From Butyrivibrio sp. (GTDB lineage Bacteria > Bacillota > Clostridia > Lachnospirales > Lachnospiraceae), in NCBI GenBank assembly GCA_016291375.1, contig JAEEXE010000009.1, positions 1-64,000 of the forward strand: a stretch of 64,000 nt of DNA. Reading direction: 5' to 3'. Within the stretch, counting starts at the first letter, position 1. Each line of letters begins with the position of its first letter. Position numbers and translations under genes: made by a program. The notes beneath the pieces were generated by a model that worked only from the letters and a program-made list of their open reading frames with translations, was not told where the DNA came from and ran no database searches. Below, one piece after another: positions 1 through 9,943 of this stretch.

Positions 1-2221
1 GCTCCTTAGTAAGGTTGATGAACTTAACAGCATATCCTGATACACGGATAGTGAAGTTAGCATACTCAGGCTTCTCAGGATGCTCCATAGCATCGATGAG
101 CTTCTCCTTACCAAATACGTTAACGTTGAGGTGATGAGCACCCTGGTTGAAGTAACCATCAAGAACGTTAACAAGCTTGTTTGATCTCTCCTCGTCGTCA
201 TGACCAAGAGCGTTGGGGTTCATTGTCTGTGTGTTAGAAATTCCGTCAAGAGCGTACTCATAAGGAATCTTAGCAACAGAGTTAAGTGAAGCAAGAAGTC
301 CGGCCTTCTCTGCACCGTATGAAGGTGATGCTCCGGGTGCGAATGAAGCGAATGCAGGTCTTCCGTCAGGTGTAGCACCTGTAGCCTTACCGTAAACAAC
401 GTTAGATGTGATAGTAAGGATAGATGTTGTAGGCTCAGAATCACGATATGTGTGGTGCTTCTCGATCTTCTTCATGAATGTCTTAAGGAGCCATACAGCG
501 ATCTCGTCTGCTCTCTCATCGTCGTTACCGTATCTGGGGAAGTCACCCTCAATCTTGTAATCGATAACAAGACCTGACTCGTCACGAACAGTTGAAACCT
601 TAGCGTACTTGATAGCTGAAAGTGAATCAACAACGTGTGAGAATCCTGCGATACCTGTAGCGAATGTACGTCTTACGTTTGTATCGATAAGAGCCATCTC
701 AGCTGCTTCGTAGTAGTACTTGTCGTGCATGTACTGGATAAGGTTGAGGATGTTTACATAGAGTCCTGCAAGCCAATCCATCATTACGTCATACTTACGC
801 ATAACTTCATCGTAGTCAAGAACGTCAGCTGTGATAGGAGCCATTTCAGGTCCGATCTGCATGTGCTTACCGTCTTTTGTAAGGAACTTCTCATCCTTAC
901 CGCCGTTGATAGCGTAAAGAAGGCACTTAGCAAGGTTAGCTCTTGCTCCGAAGAACTGCATCTCTTTACCTGTCTGTGTAGCTGATACGCAGCAGCAGAT
1001 GCTGTAATCATCGCCCCAGATAGGACGCATAACATCGTCGTTCTCGTACTGGATTGAAGATGTTGTAACTGAAATCTTAGCAGCGTACTTCTTGAATGTC
1101 TCAGGAAGCTTAGCTGTGTAAAGTACTGTAAGGTTGGGCTCGGGTGAAGGTCCCATGTTCTCAAGTGTGTGGAGGAAACGGAAGTCGTTCTTTGTAACCA
1201 TGTGACGTCCGTCCATACCAAGTCCACCAACCTCAAGTGTTGCCCAAACGGGATCGCCTGAGAAAAGGTTGTTGTATGAAGGGATACGAGCGAACTTAAC
1301 CATTCTGAACTTCATTGTCATGTGGTCGATAAGCTCCTGAGCCTCGCTCTCTGTAAGTGTTCCCTCTTTAATATCTCTCTCGATGTAGATGTCAAGGAAT
1401 GTAGATACACGTCCAACTGACATAGCAGCACCGTTTTGAGTCTTGATAGCTGCAAGGTAACCAAAGTAGAGCCACTGAACAGCCTCTTTAGCGTTCTTAG
1501 CGGGAGCAGAAATATCATAGCCGTAAACCTTAGCCATCTCTTTCATTCCCTTAAGAGCTCTAACCTGCTCTGAGATCTCTTCTCTCTGACGGATGATGTG
1601 ATCGAGCATTGTTCCGTCACCGCAGTTGTTGTAATCTTCCATCTTCTTGTTGATGAGGTAGTCGATACCGTAAAGAGCTACTCTTCTGTAGTCGCCTACG
1701 ATACGTCCACGGCCGTATGTATCAGGAAGACCTGTTACGATGTGGCTGTGTCTTGCTGCTCTCATCTCAGGTGTGTATGCATCAAATACTGCCTGGTTGT
1801 GAGTCTTATGATACTCAGTGAAGATCTTGTGGAACTTCTCGTTAACCTTGTAGCCGTATGTCTCAGCAGCTTCCTCAGCCATCTTGATTCCACCGAAAGG
1901 CATGAATGCTCTCTTAAGAGGCTTGTCTGTCTGGAGACCAACTACCTTCTCAAGATCCTTCATAGACTCGTCAATGTATCCGGGGCCGTATGCTGTAAGG
2001 CTTGAAACAACCTCTGTCTCGCACTCAAGAACGCCGCCCTTTTCACGCTCCTGCTTCTGAAGCTCCTGAAGCTTGCCCCAAAGCTTATCTGTTGCGTCTG
2101 TAGGGCCTGCTAAAAAGCTCTCGTCTCCATCATAAGGTGTATAGTTGTTCTGGATGAAATCTCTAACGTTAACATCATCCAGCCAGTGGGTTCCTTTAAA
2201 ACCTCTCCATGCTTCGTTCAT
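1..2221 (-). CDS. pflB: Formate acetyltransferase (pyruvate formate-lyase), C-terminus cut by window edge
   Basis: Own translation of the minus strand from ATG at 2221 gives [41 protein letters not shown]..., with [43 protein letters not shown] (active-site Cys pair) and the glycyl-radical end [15 protein letters not shown]. Not in the ORF track, presumably because it runs off the edge. Confidence 0.97.
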   Translation of the reverse strand, partial: MNEAWRGFKGTHWLDDVNVRDFIQNNYTPYDGDESFLAGPTDATDKLWGKLQELQKQEREKGGVLECETEVVSSLTAYGPGYIDESMKDLEKVVGLQTDKPLKRAFMPFGGIKMAEEAAETYGYKVNEKFHKIFTEYHKTHNQAVFDAYTPEMRAARHSHIVTGLPDTYGRGRIVGDYRRVALYGIDYLINKKMEDYNNCGDGTMLDHIIRQREEISEQVRALKGMKEMAKVYGYDISAPAKNAKEAVQWLYFGYLAAIKTQNGAAMSVGRVSTFLDIYIERDIKEGTLTESEAQELIDHMTMKFRMVKFARIPSYNNLFSGDPVWATLEVGGLGMDGRHMVTKNDFRFLHTLENMGPSPEPNLTVLYTAKLPETFKKYAAKISVTTSSIQYENDDVMRPIWGDDYSICCCVSATQTGKEMQFFGARANLAKCLLYAINGGKDEKFLTKDGKHMQIGPEMAPITADVLDYDEVMRKYDVMMDWLAGLYVNILNLIQYMHDKYYYEAAEMALIDTNVRRTFATGIAGFSHVVDSLSAIKYAKVSTVRDESGLVIDYKIEGDFPRYGNDDERADEIAVWLLKTFMKKIEKHHTYRDSEPTTSILTITSNVVYGKATGATPDGRPAFASFAPGASPSYGAEKAGLLASLNSVAKIPYEYALDGISNTQTMNPNALGHDDEERSNKLVNVLDGYFNQGAHHLNVNVFGKEKLIDAMEHPEKPEYANFTIRVSGYAVKFINLTKE

Positions 2222-2278
2222 ATCAAAACTCCTTTCAAAGCAGTATTGTTAAATTATTATCACTTATACTGACCGAGA

Positions 2279-2284
2279 ATTATA
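2279..2284 (-). promoter_or_regulatory. Putative -10 (TATAAT) of the pflB promoter
   Basis: + strand ATTATA at 2279-2284 reads TATAAT on the minus strand, ~58 nt upstream of the pflB ATG and ~30 nt downstream of the FNR-box centre. Confidence 0.55.
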
Positions 2285-2309
2285 TTACCATTTAGCATTT
2301 GGCCAAACA

Positions 2310-2323
2310 TTGATTAGAATCAA
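2310..2323. promoter_or_regulatory. FNR-type operator TTGATTAGAATCAA
   Basis: Perfect match to TTGAT-N4-ATCAA, upstream of pflB and close to a gene for an FNR-like regulator. Confidence 0.75.
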
Positions 2324-2341
2324 GTTTTAAAAAATATTGTT

Positions 2342-2374
2342 AAAAAAAAGACAGCGTTTTTTTGCTGTCTTTTT
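2342..2374 (-). terminator. Intrinsic terminator between pflA and pflB (hairpin AGACAGC...GCTGTCT flanked by A and T tracts)
   Basis: AAAAAAAAGACAGCGTTTTTTTGCTGTCTTTTT; lies just 3' of pflA on the minus strand. Confidence 0.7.
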
Positions 2375-2385
2375 CGATATATCGA

Positions 2386-3117
2386 TTACTTTAACCCGCG
2401 TAAAATCTGGGTTGCGTTCTCCACACGCTCTTTAGACGGCGATTTTACGCCTTCTAACTGGTACGGTATTCCGAGAGCCTCGAATTTATGCTGTCCCAGA
2501 GAATGGTAGGGAAGAACTTCTATCTTTTTAACGTTAGAAAGATTCTCAATAAATGCTCTGGTCTTTATGAGGTATTCGTCGATGTCCGTGATATCGGGAA
2601 CAAGTACGTGTCTTATCCAAATCGGCTGTCCGATCTCCGACAAATACCGCATTCCGTCGAGAATATTCTCATTGGGAAGTCCCGTGAGCTTCTTGTGTTC
2701 CTCATTATCTATGTGCTTGATATCAACAAGCATAAGATCCGTTACTTCCACTAGCTTATTAAACTTGGAAAAGAAAGGTTCTTCTCTTGTAAAAGGCTGA
2801 AGCGCCGTATCTATGCATGTATTTATTCCGCGCTCTTTGGCTTTTGTAAAAAGCTCGATAAGGAAATCTATCTGAAGAAGCGGTTCTCCTCCGCTTACTG
2901 TGATTCCGCCTTCTTCGCCCCAGTAGCTGCGATATCTCTCGGCAAAATCAAGCAGCTCGTCGGGTGTTCTCATATCCTCTGACTTGGGATCCCATGTATC
3001 TGCGTTGTGACAGTACTTACATCTGAGTTTGCACCCTTTCAAAAAAACTATAAATCTGATTCCGGGTCCGTCTACGGAACCGAAGGTCTCTATTGAATGA
3101 ATTGCACCTTTAACCAT
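2386..3117 (-). CDS. pflA: Pyruvate formate-lyase activating enzyme (radical SAM)
   Basis: GCKLRCKYCHNADTW (CxxxCxxC), TVSGGEPLLQ, CIDTALQPF; next to pflB. Confidence 0.96.
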   Translation of the reverse strand: MVKGAIHSIETFGSVDGPGIRFIVFLKGCKLRCKYCHNADTWDPKSEDMRTPDELLDFAERYRSYWGEEGGITVSGGEPLLQIDFLIELFTKAKERGINTCIDTALQPFTREEPFFSKFNKLVEVTDLMLVDIKHIDNEEHKKLTGLPNENILDGMRYLSEIGQPIWIRHVLVPDITDIDEYLIKTRAFIENLSNVKKIEVLPYHSLGQHKFEALGIPYQLEGVKSPSKERVENATQILRGLK

Positions 3118-3197
3118 AATTACTCCGTTTCTGATAATAAATAAAAAGAAAATCCTGCGAAAAATAATAAGTCTGAAATCGGAAATCTCTTTCAGAC

Positions 3198-3989
3198 TTA
3201 CTGGTAAATATATATATCCCTAAGGGCATCTCTGTCAAGAACTTTGATCCTGGCATGACCAAGTCGTTCTATAAGCCCCTCTTTTTCCATCTCGCGAAGC
3301 TTCCTGCTGACGGTTTCAGTCCTTAGGTTAACGCTGGCTGCGATATCATCGAGCTTAAGCACTATGTCATCTTCCACGCTTCTGTCTACTCTGTACATCA
3401 AAAATCCCGCAAGCCTTGCCATAGGATCCTTGGTGGAAAGGAGCATGTTACGCTCGTTGGCATCGTGTAGCTTCTTACTGAGAAGTATAATGATGTTCAT
3501 GGCTGCAGTAGGGTTGTCCACTACCTTTATGAAATCATCTCTGTGTATCTGACAGATCGAAGCGTTGGTCAGACATACTGCGGAATAGGGATAGATACTT
3601 CCATCCAGGAACATACCCTCCCAGATAATATCGTGATCTGCAAGGATGGTTATGATCTGCTCTCTTCCAAGGGAATCATATCTGCAGAGCTTAACTCTTC
3701 CTTTCCTGATGATACATATAGAGTCAACGGGCTCGCCTTCTCTAAAGAGATAGCTGTTTTTCCTTAAGGTCTCATGAACGGAATGCTCCATAAGACTTAC
3801 CTGGGCATTTACAGGAAGTCCTTCCATAATAGGAACGCTTTCTGTGCAAAGACCACCACAGTCCTCACATATCTTGAGTCCTATGATGCCCTTTTTTAGC
3901 TCCTCTTCGTGCTTCTGAGCCTGATATATTCCTTTGTTTTTCTGATCTTTCTTATCACCCATATACAATACCGAATTATGTATCCCCAT
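3198..3989 (-). CDS. Crp/Fnr-family regulator, probably FNR-like
   Basis: cNMP-binding fold, C-terminal HTH with NLRTETVSRKLREMEKEG (E..SR recognition motif) and N-terminal Cys cluster CEDCGGLC. Confidence 0.9.
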   Translation of the reverse strand: MGIHNSVLYMGDKKDQKNKGIYQAQKHEEELKKGIIGLKICEDCGGLCTESVPIMEGLPVNAQVSLMEHSVHETLRKNSYLFREGEPVDSICIIRKGRVKLCRYDSLGREQIITILADHDIIWEGMFLDGSIYPYSAVCLTNASICQIHRDDFIKVVDNPTAAMNIIILLSKKLHDANERNMLLSTKDPMARLAGFLMYRVDRSVEDDIVLKLDDIAASVNLRTETVSRKLREMEKEGLIERLGHARIKVLDRDALRDIYIYQ

Positions 3990-4054
3990 GAAAACTATGT
4001 GGTAACGATCGGCTCATTACCAAGTACTCTCTGTATATTTTGTCGTCAAAAAAA

Positions 4055-4615
4055 TCAGCTGCGTGACCATGCGTAGCAATATGCCTGCGTCCTTGCAGCG
4101 AAGGGTTCTTTTTGGAGAAGCTCTCTTACTTCTTCCTTGGTATACCACCCGGGAATGATCTCCTCAAGGGTTGAACTGCTCTTTGCAAATGTTCCGGTTG
4201 CCCTTCCGACACAGCATACGTTCTTTTCATTGGAAAAGCCAACAGCACTGTAGCTCTCGCCAATCCAGTCGTCTATGGCTATAATATCGAGTCCTGTCTC
4301 TTCCTTGAGTTCTCTTCTGGCGCTCTGCTCCGGTTCCTCGCCGGGGTCTATCAGCCCCGCAGGGAAATTGTAAACCCAGACGCCTGCTGCCATCCTGAAC
4401 TCTTTGTTGATAAGTACTTTCTCCCCGGTCTCGTCGTGCATGATGAGAACTACCGCATCAGCTTTTTTGTTGCGAATATCATCAAACTCTTTGATATTGG
4501 GATTTCTGCTTATCATCTCGTAGGTCTTGTCCTGATTGTCTACGGTCTTATAATGCAGATTATAACGTGTTATAAACTCGCCTTGTTCTCTTTTTTCCAG
4601 ATACTGAAAGTCCAT
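4055..4615 (-). CDS. NUDIX hydrolase (ADP-ribose pyrophosphatase-like)
   Basis: Nudix box GLIDPGEEPEQSARRELKEETGLD. Confidence 0.9.
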   Translation of the reverse strand: MDFQYLEKREQGEFITRYNLHYKTVDNQDKTYEMISRNPNIKEFDDIRNKKADAVVLIMHDETGEKVLINKEFRMAAGVWVYNFPAGLIDPGEEPEQSARRELKEETGLDIIAIDDWIGESYSAVGFSNEKNVCCVGRATGTFAKSSSTLEEIIPGWYTKEEVRELLQKEPFAARTQAYCYAWSRS

Positions 4616-4630
4616 ATATTAATCCTGTTC

Positions 4631-6424
4631 TTAGAACTTAACGGAAGGAAGCTCGTACTTGCGCTCATAGAAATCAACTGCCTGCTCAAAGCCGTCTCTC
4701 TTATCAGCCTTAAGCGCCTCAAGATATCCGTGTGCATCGTAGGCATCCTCATTAACTTCAATAATTCCGACAGCTATATTACTGCAGTGATCAGCAATAC
4801 GCTCGTAATCCGTTCCGATATCGCTAAGGTCAAAGCCCTGCTCGATGGTACATTTACCCTTACGAAGTCTTCTTACATGACGACGCTTAACCTCTTTCTG
4901 GATTCCATCGATTGCTTCTTCCAAAGGTTCAATTCCCTTGGCAATCTCGGGATCCTGAGTGGTAAATGCGTTAATAGACATATCCACAATCTCTTTTACC
5001 GCAGAAGAGAATATATCCATCTCGCTCTGTGCCTTGGGTGAAAAGCTTCTCTTGCCCTCGGACATGCCCCTTGCCTTCTGCATGATGTTAAGGGCATGAT
5101 CGCTTATTCTCTCATAGTCGGTGATGCAATGTAAAAGTACTGACAACGTATGGCTATCTTCGGGAGAAAGATGATGGTTGTTGATCTTCATAAGATATGT
5201 TCCCAGATTATCCTCGTACTGGTCAACTCTTCTTTCGAGATAATCAACTTCTTCCGCTACATCTTCTTTGAAATCGGTTATAAGGTCAACTGCCTTGTAA
5301 AGTGCATCTTTGGACATATTTGCCATCTCGATGGCTGCCTGTCTTGCCTGCTCAAGAGCAAAAGGAGGGTTTGAAAGGAAACGAGGATCCAATGTACGGA
5401 TTCCCTGCTGTTCCTCCTGCTCTTTTTTCTCCTTGTCATCTATAGGAATAGTCTTAAGTGCAAGGCTTACAAGAACACCTGCAAAGGGAAGCATAAGAGG
5501 TGTTGCAACAAGGTTGATAAGGGTATGGATTCCCGCTATTCCCGCCATACCTATTCTGTTGTCCATAAATGAGAAATGCACGATTCCGTTTACGACATAG
5601 AATATGATCATAAAGGAAAAGGCCTTGATAACATTGAAGTACAGGTGCATAAGAGCAGTTCTCTTACCGTTCTTGTTAGCACCAAAGGATGAAAGGATCG
5701 CTGTGATACAGGTACCAACCTCAGCGCCTACTACTACAGGGATAGCTACCGCATACAAAACAGGTACGTCCTTGGCAATAGCCTGGAGCACACCGATAGT
5801 TCCTGCAGAGCTCTGAATAACCATTGTGAAAATGATACCTACCATGAATCCGATCAAGGGATTCTTGAAGGTAGTCAGAAACTGTGTAAATCCTGCGTCA
5901 TCCTTAAGAGGAGACATTGCATCTGACATGCTGCTCATTCCAAACATAAGAACCGAAAATCCAAGAAGGATCGTTCCGATGTTTTTCTTTTTGTCGCTCT
6001 TGGCGAACATATATAAACCGATACCTACCATAGCAAGGAACGGTGTAAATGACTTGGGTTTAAGGAGACTTATAAAGAAATTCTCGCTGCTGATACCATT
6101 AAGTGAAAGAAGCCATGCTGTAAATGTTGTACCGAGATTGGCTCCCAGAATAACATTGACCGCCTGCTTAAGAGTCATAATTCCTGAGTTAACAAGTCCG
6201 ACTACCATTACAGTAGATGCAGATGAAGATTGAACCAGTGCGGTGACACCCACACCGAACAGATAAGCAATTATAGGATGCTTGGTAACCTTGGCAAGCA
6301 CGCTTTCAAGCTTGCCTCCTGCGGCCTTTGTAAGACCTCCGCTCATAACGTTCATTCCATAAAGGAACATCGCCAATCCGCCTACAAGTCCCGCCACAAG
6401 TTTAAACATTTCTTCTGAATTCAT
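4631..6424 (-). CDS. Na/Pi cotransporter family protein with C-terminal PhoU-like domain
   Basis: Paired QSSSA/QSSAG transport repeats (TALVQSSSASTVMVVGLVNSG, TMVIQSSAGTIGVLQ), PhoU-like helical C-terminus. Start moved from 6478 to 6424 because GGAGG precedes that ATG. Confidence 0.92.
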   Translation of the reverse strand: MNSEEMFKLVAGLVGGLAMFLYGMNVMSGGLTKAAGGKLESVLAKVTKHPIIAYLFGVGVTALVQSSSASTVMVVGLVNSGIMTLKQAVNVILGANLGTTFTAWLLSLNGISSENFFISLLKPKSFTPFLAMVGIGLYMFAKSDKKKNIGTILLGFSVLMFGMSSMSDAMSPLKDDAGFTQFLTTFKNPLIGFMVGIIFTMVIQSSAGTIGVLQAIAKDVPVLYAVAIPVVVGAEVGTCITAILSSFGANKNGKRTALMHLYFNVIKAFSFMIIFYVVNGIVHFSFMDNRIGMAGIAGIHTLINLVATPLMLPFAGVLVSLALKTIPIDDKEKKEQEEQQGIRTLDPRFLSNPPFALEQARQAAIEMANMSKDALYKAVDLITDFKEDVAEEVDYLERRVDQYEDNLGTYLMKINNHHLSPEDSHTLSVLLHCITDYERISDHALNIMQKARGMSEGKRSFSPKAQSEMDIFSSAVKEIVDMSINAFTTQDPEIAKGIEPLEEAIDGIQKEVKRRHVRRLRKGKCTIEQGFDLSDIGTDYERIADHCSNIAVGIIEVNEDAYDAHGYLEALKADKRDGFEQAVDFYERKYELPSVKF

Positions 6425-6551
6425 TTTTCCTCCATAGGCACTCACCTTTAAGAACCGTCGGTCCTTCGTACCTATCAATCTAAAAACCTTCTGTTACAAA
6501 TATATATTATAGGAACTCTTCCGAAAATGCCACCGTCAATTGTACCAAATC

Positions 6552-7496
6552 TTATAATTGTCTGATCATCCTTTTGTATCTGCCTTTTCCGGGCGCCTTA
6601 CCCGTACCTGTCTTAATTGTGTTATATTCATCTCCGTATATGTTCTCTTCGACTTCAACAGTATCAAGTTCGGCAAAGCCCAGTTTCTTGCAAAGGCCGA
6701 TGGATACTGTGTTTTCTTCTTTTACCAATGTCTGTACCTTATCAAATAAAAGAATTTCCTTGCCGTATTTAAGGATCGCATCGCAGGCTTCGAAAGCATA
6801 GCCCTGTCCCTGATAATCCTTTCCTATAAGAAAGCCAAGCTCGATATCATCAAATCCGTTTCTCACGGAATATCCCGCTCTTCCTATAACAGTGTTGTCA
6901 TCTCTTTTTACAACAGTCCATATTCCAAAGCCCAAGAGTCCGTATACTTTATCTATATAATCCTTTTGATAACGTTTCTCATCTTCAGGATTTTCAAACA
7001 GTCCCTCCATGTACCTGGTCATCTCCGGATCGCTGTACAGTTCGTAGAATCTGTCCACGTCTTCAAGCGTCGTCTCTCTTATAAGAAGCCTTGGCGTTAT
7101 TATGACTTCCCAGGGAAGATGTGCATATCTCTGATACGCCTTAATATATGAGTCTATATCAACTTCCTGAATATCGGTAAAAATATATTTGAGGCCGCCA
7201 AAATCCTCTCCCTCATTGAGCCTGTGAGAGATCCCAACAACATATGCTCCGGTTTCCGTAAGCAGTCTTGCCGCAAGACCTGAATCGGTTAAAAAAAGTG
7301 ATTCATCAAGAGCCGATTCACCGCTCGATCCGCTGTCATCGTGAGATTTTTTATCATCACTTACACCGCCTGCGATCTTAACTACAGCTTCAAACCCGCA
7401 GCTCTTTACGTACATTGCCGCTTCATTTACGTTTGCTACAATTTCAGAATCTTCTTTATTCTTTTTATCTATATAAAATAAAACCTTTTTAAGCAC
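6552..7496 (-). CDS. GNAT N-acetyltransferase with N-terminal degenerate HAD-like region
   Basis: TPRLLIRETTLEDVDRFYELY...GRAGYSV...LGFLIGKDYQGQGYAFEA. Confidence 0.85.
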   Translation of the reverse strand: MLKKVLFYIDKKNKEDSEIVANVNEAAMYVKSCGFEAVVKIAGGVSDDKKSHDDSGSSGESALDESLFLTDSGLAARLLTETGAYVVGISHRLNEGEDFGGLKYIFTDIQEVDIDSYIKAYQRYAHLPWEVIITPRLLIRETTLEDVDRFYELYSDPEMTRYMEGLFENPEDEKRYQKDYIDKVYGLLGFGIWTVVKRDDNTVIGRAGYSVRNGFDDIELGFLIGKDYQGQGYAFEACDAILKYGKEILLFDKVQTLVKEENTVSIGLCKKLGFAELDTVEVEENIYGDEYNTIKTGTGKAPGKGRYKRMIRQL

Positions 7497-7573
7497 TTCT
7501 CACTCCTGTTATCTTATGCTCTGATAATCCCGTCTCTTCTATTATACACGCTATTTACGTGTCTTATATATAA

Positions 7574-7600
7574 GAAAAAAGGACTCCTTTTCGGAATCCT
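7574..7600 (-). terminator. Intrinsic terminator
   Basis: Minus strand AGGATTCCGAAAAGGAGTCCTTTTTTCTT: stem-loop plus U tract, downstream of the crh-like gene. Confidence 0.7.
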
Positions 7601-7729
7601 GACGTTCATAATTTGTTTACAATTAATTAAAAGAATGGTTACCTCAAATCATCTTTTGTACATACTCACCTGTTAATATAATATTGTCAGATGAGTTAAG
7701 ACAATACCAAATAAAAACTTTTTCATAAT

Positions 7730-7757
7730 ATGCCAGGTAAGCGTGCTTACCTGGCAT
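7730..7757. repeat. Perfect 13-bp inverted repeat, 2-nt spacer
   Basis: ATGCCAGGTAAGC GT GCTTACCTGGCAT, 3' of the crh-like gene. Confidence 0.85.
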
Positions 7758-7777
7758 CCTCCCTTTTTAGGGGTATT

Positions 7778-8041
7778 TTATTTCTGTCCGTTTCCAAGAA
7801 GGAAGCTCTCCATATCTGCTACCGCAGAAGCCTCATCTGCTCCCTCAGCAATAACTGTAACTTCTTCTCCGGAATTGAGATTGAGTGTCATCATTCCCAT
7901 AATGCTCTTAGCATTAACTCTCTTGGACTGTGCCTCGATATGTACTGTACTGTCATACTTGCTGGCAAGCTGTACAAGTTCAGCAACAGGTCTAGCCTCA
8001 AGCCCTCTGGGCAACTTGATCTCAACAGATTTTGTTAACAT
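7778..8041 (-). CDS. HPr-family protein lacking the catalytic His (Crh-like)
   Basis: IKLPRGLEARPVAELVQ: Glu replaces His15 of GLHARP; Ser46 region VNAKSIMGMM kept; next to whiA. Confidence 0.9.
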   Translation of the reverse strand: MLTKSVEIKLPRGLEARPVAELVQLASKYDSTVHIEAQSKRVNAKSIMGMMTLNLNSGEEVTVIAEGADEASAVADMESFLLGNGQK

Positions 8042-8054
8042 AAATTTTTCCTCC

Positions 8055-8996
8055 TCATCTCAGCTTTTCAGCGAGCTCACTTAACTTCCTAAGACGATGA
8101 TTAACACCGGATTTACCAACAGGGGGTTCCAGAAAACTTCCAAGTTCAAGAAGTGTCGCATCCGGATGCTCCAGTCTTACCTCGGCCATCTGCCTAAGAC
8201 TCTCCTGCAGGTTATCGAAACCGTAATGGTCTCGTATATAGGTTATGTCCTCTATCTGCTTGGTGGCTGCATTAACCGTCTTGGTGATATTGGCAACCTC
8301 ACAGTTGACTCTCCTGTTAATGGAATTCCTCATCTCCTTGACTATCCTGAGATTCTCAAGATTCATCAGGCTTACGTGAGCTTCCATGATATTGAGAAGA
8401 TCAACTATACCCGAGCCCTCCTTCATATAGAGCACATAATACTTTTTGCGCTTAACAATGCGAGCCTCGATATCAAAACTTTCTATCATCTCTTGCAGCT
8501 GAACCGCCTGAATCTCACGGTCACAGACAAACTCCAGATGATATCCCTTGTTGGGATCGCTTATGGAACCAAGACACAGAAAAGAGTCTCTAATAAAAGC
8601 TCTCTTGCAACATGAATTCCTGGTGACCATAGGGCTGATGCCTTCGGAAATATCCTTGAGCTCTCCCTCGGGAGTAACGAGCTTAACTGCCTTAAGACAA
8701 GCTTCAAGAACCGAGTCCGTAACGGACACAGGCCTGTAAACACGCCCATTCGCCTTGATATCAGCATCTTTCTCCAAAATGCTAGTTCCTATATTAAATG
8801 CTTTTCTTAATAATGTAAAGAACTTTCTGACTATCTGTTCATTGTCGGCCTGAAGGAATAGTTTCCTGCTGCCGTCACTTTCTGTTCTTACAAGGCCAAT
8901 GCCGGATATTATGGCCGCTATTTCTGCCAGCTGGCAATGCCTCGATGTTCCAATATGCCCAACAAGTTCTTCTTTTACTTCTGATGAAAAAGACAT
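8055..8996 (-). CDS. whiA: DNA-binding protein WhiA
   Basis: MSFSSEVKEELVGH..., NCEVANITKTVNAATKQIEDI, PPVGKSGVNHRLRKLSELAEKLR. Confidence 0.95.
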   Translation of the reverse strand: MSFSSEVKEELVGHIGTSRHCQLAEIAAIISGIGLVRTESDGSRKLFLQADNEQIVRKFFTLLRKAFNIGTSILEKDADIKANGRVYRPVSVTDSVLEACLKAVKLVTPEGELKDISEGISPMVTRNSCCKRAFIRDSFLCLGSISDPNKGYHLEFVCDREIQAVQLQEMIESFDIEARIVKRKKYYVLYMKEGSGIVDLLNIMEAHVSLMNLENLRIVKEMRNSINRRVNCEVANITKTVNAATKQIEDITYIRDHYGFDNLQESLRQMAEVRLEHPDATLLELGSFLEPPVGKSGVNHRLRKLSELAEKLR

Positions 8997-9024
8997 ATCT
9001 TAATTCCCCATACAACAGCCTTTA

Positions 9025-9903
9025 TCATTTCGCTGCATGTTTAACATCCCTGTGAGCCAGCTTAAGTCCGAAGTTACCGCCTGAGTTCTTAAGTCTATCG
9101 TAAAGCTCATTGGCTATAGTAACACTTCTGTGCTGACCTCCGGTACAACCAATGCCAACCACAAGCTGATATTTACCTTCCTGAACATATCCGGGAATAA
9201 GGAATGTCAGCATGTCCGTAAGTTTATCAAGGAACTCTCCGCAAGCGGGGAAGCTCTTAACATAATCCTGAACCGGTTTATCGTTACCTGTCTGAGGCTT
9301 AAGTTCATCAATATAGAAGGGATTGGGAAGAAATCTCACATCAAAAACAAGATCCGCATCCGAAGGGATACCATACTTAAATCCAAAGGATAGGATGGTA
9401 ACCATAAGAGAATTGTACCCTTCATTCTTTACAAAGATCCTATCAAGCTCTTCTCTTAGCTCCCTTGTAAGAAGCTGGGAAGAATCAATGACATAATCCG
9501 CACGCTTCTTGACCTCTGCAAGAACCTCTCTCTCCTTGGCGATGCCATCTTCGATACGATTGCCTGCAGCGTTTACGTTCATGGGATGAACTCGCCTTGT
9601 CTCTTTGTATCTCTTAATGAGCACCTGATCGCTTGCATCCATGAAAAGAACTTCCACAGGGATCCCTCTCTCCTTGAGAGAATCGATCATCCCCGCAACT
9701 TCATCAAATCGCTCACCTGCTCTTGCATCTATTCCAAGGACTGCCTTGTCGATCTCATTTTCCGGAAGCGTTATCAGTTCTGCAAATTTCTCTATAAGTG
9801 AGACCGGCAGATTATCAACGCAGTAAAAACCTGCATCTTCCAACATATGTATTGCAGTGGCTTTACCGCCGCCGCTCATTCCCGTTACTATCACGAACCT
9901 CAT
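9025..9903 (-). CDS. rapZ: RNase adapter protein RapZ (YvcJ-like P-loop protein)
   Basis: MRFVIVTGMSGGGKATAIHMLEDAGFYCVDNLP, FDVRFLPNPFYI, IGCTGGQHRSVTIAN. Start moved to 9903 (AAGGA upstream; removes overlap with murB). Confidence 0.94.
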   Translation of the reverse strand: MRFVIVTGMSGGGKATAIHMLEDAGFYCVDNLPVSLIEKFAELITLPENEIDKAVLGIDARAGERFDEVAGMIDSLKERGIPVEVLFMDASDQVLIKRYKETRRVHPMNVNAAGNRIEDGIAKEREVLAEVKKRADYVIDSSQLLTRELREELDRIFVKNEGYNSLMVTILSFGFKYGIPSDADLVFDVRFLPNPFYIDELKPQTGNDKPVQDYVKSFPACGEFLDKLTDMLTFLIPGYVQEGKYQLVVGIGCTGGQHRSVTIANELYDRLKNSGGNFGLKLAHRDVKHAAK

Positions 9904-9943
9904 AACTAAAGTCCTTCTTTCCTCATGTCGCTGTACAAACTTC

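Noticed and set aside
220-2005. ORFs 220-444(-), 725-985(+), 784-1236(-), 1318-1518(-), 1598-2005(+)
   Set aside because: All lie in wrong frames or antisense within pflB, whose reading frame is unambiguous.
4436-6418. + strand ORFs such as 4436-5041, 5826-6233 and 5310-5600
   Set aside because: Antisense to NUDIX and Na/Pi transporter genes; no family resemblance, low-complexity Leu/Ser/Ile translations typical of antisense frames.
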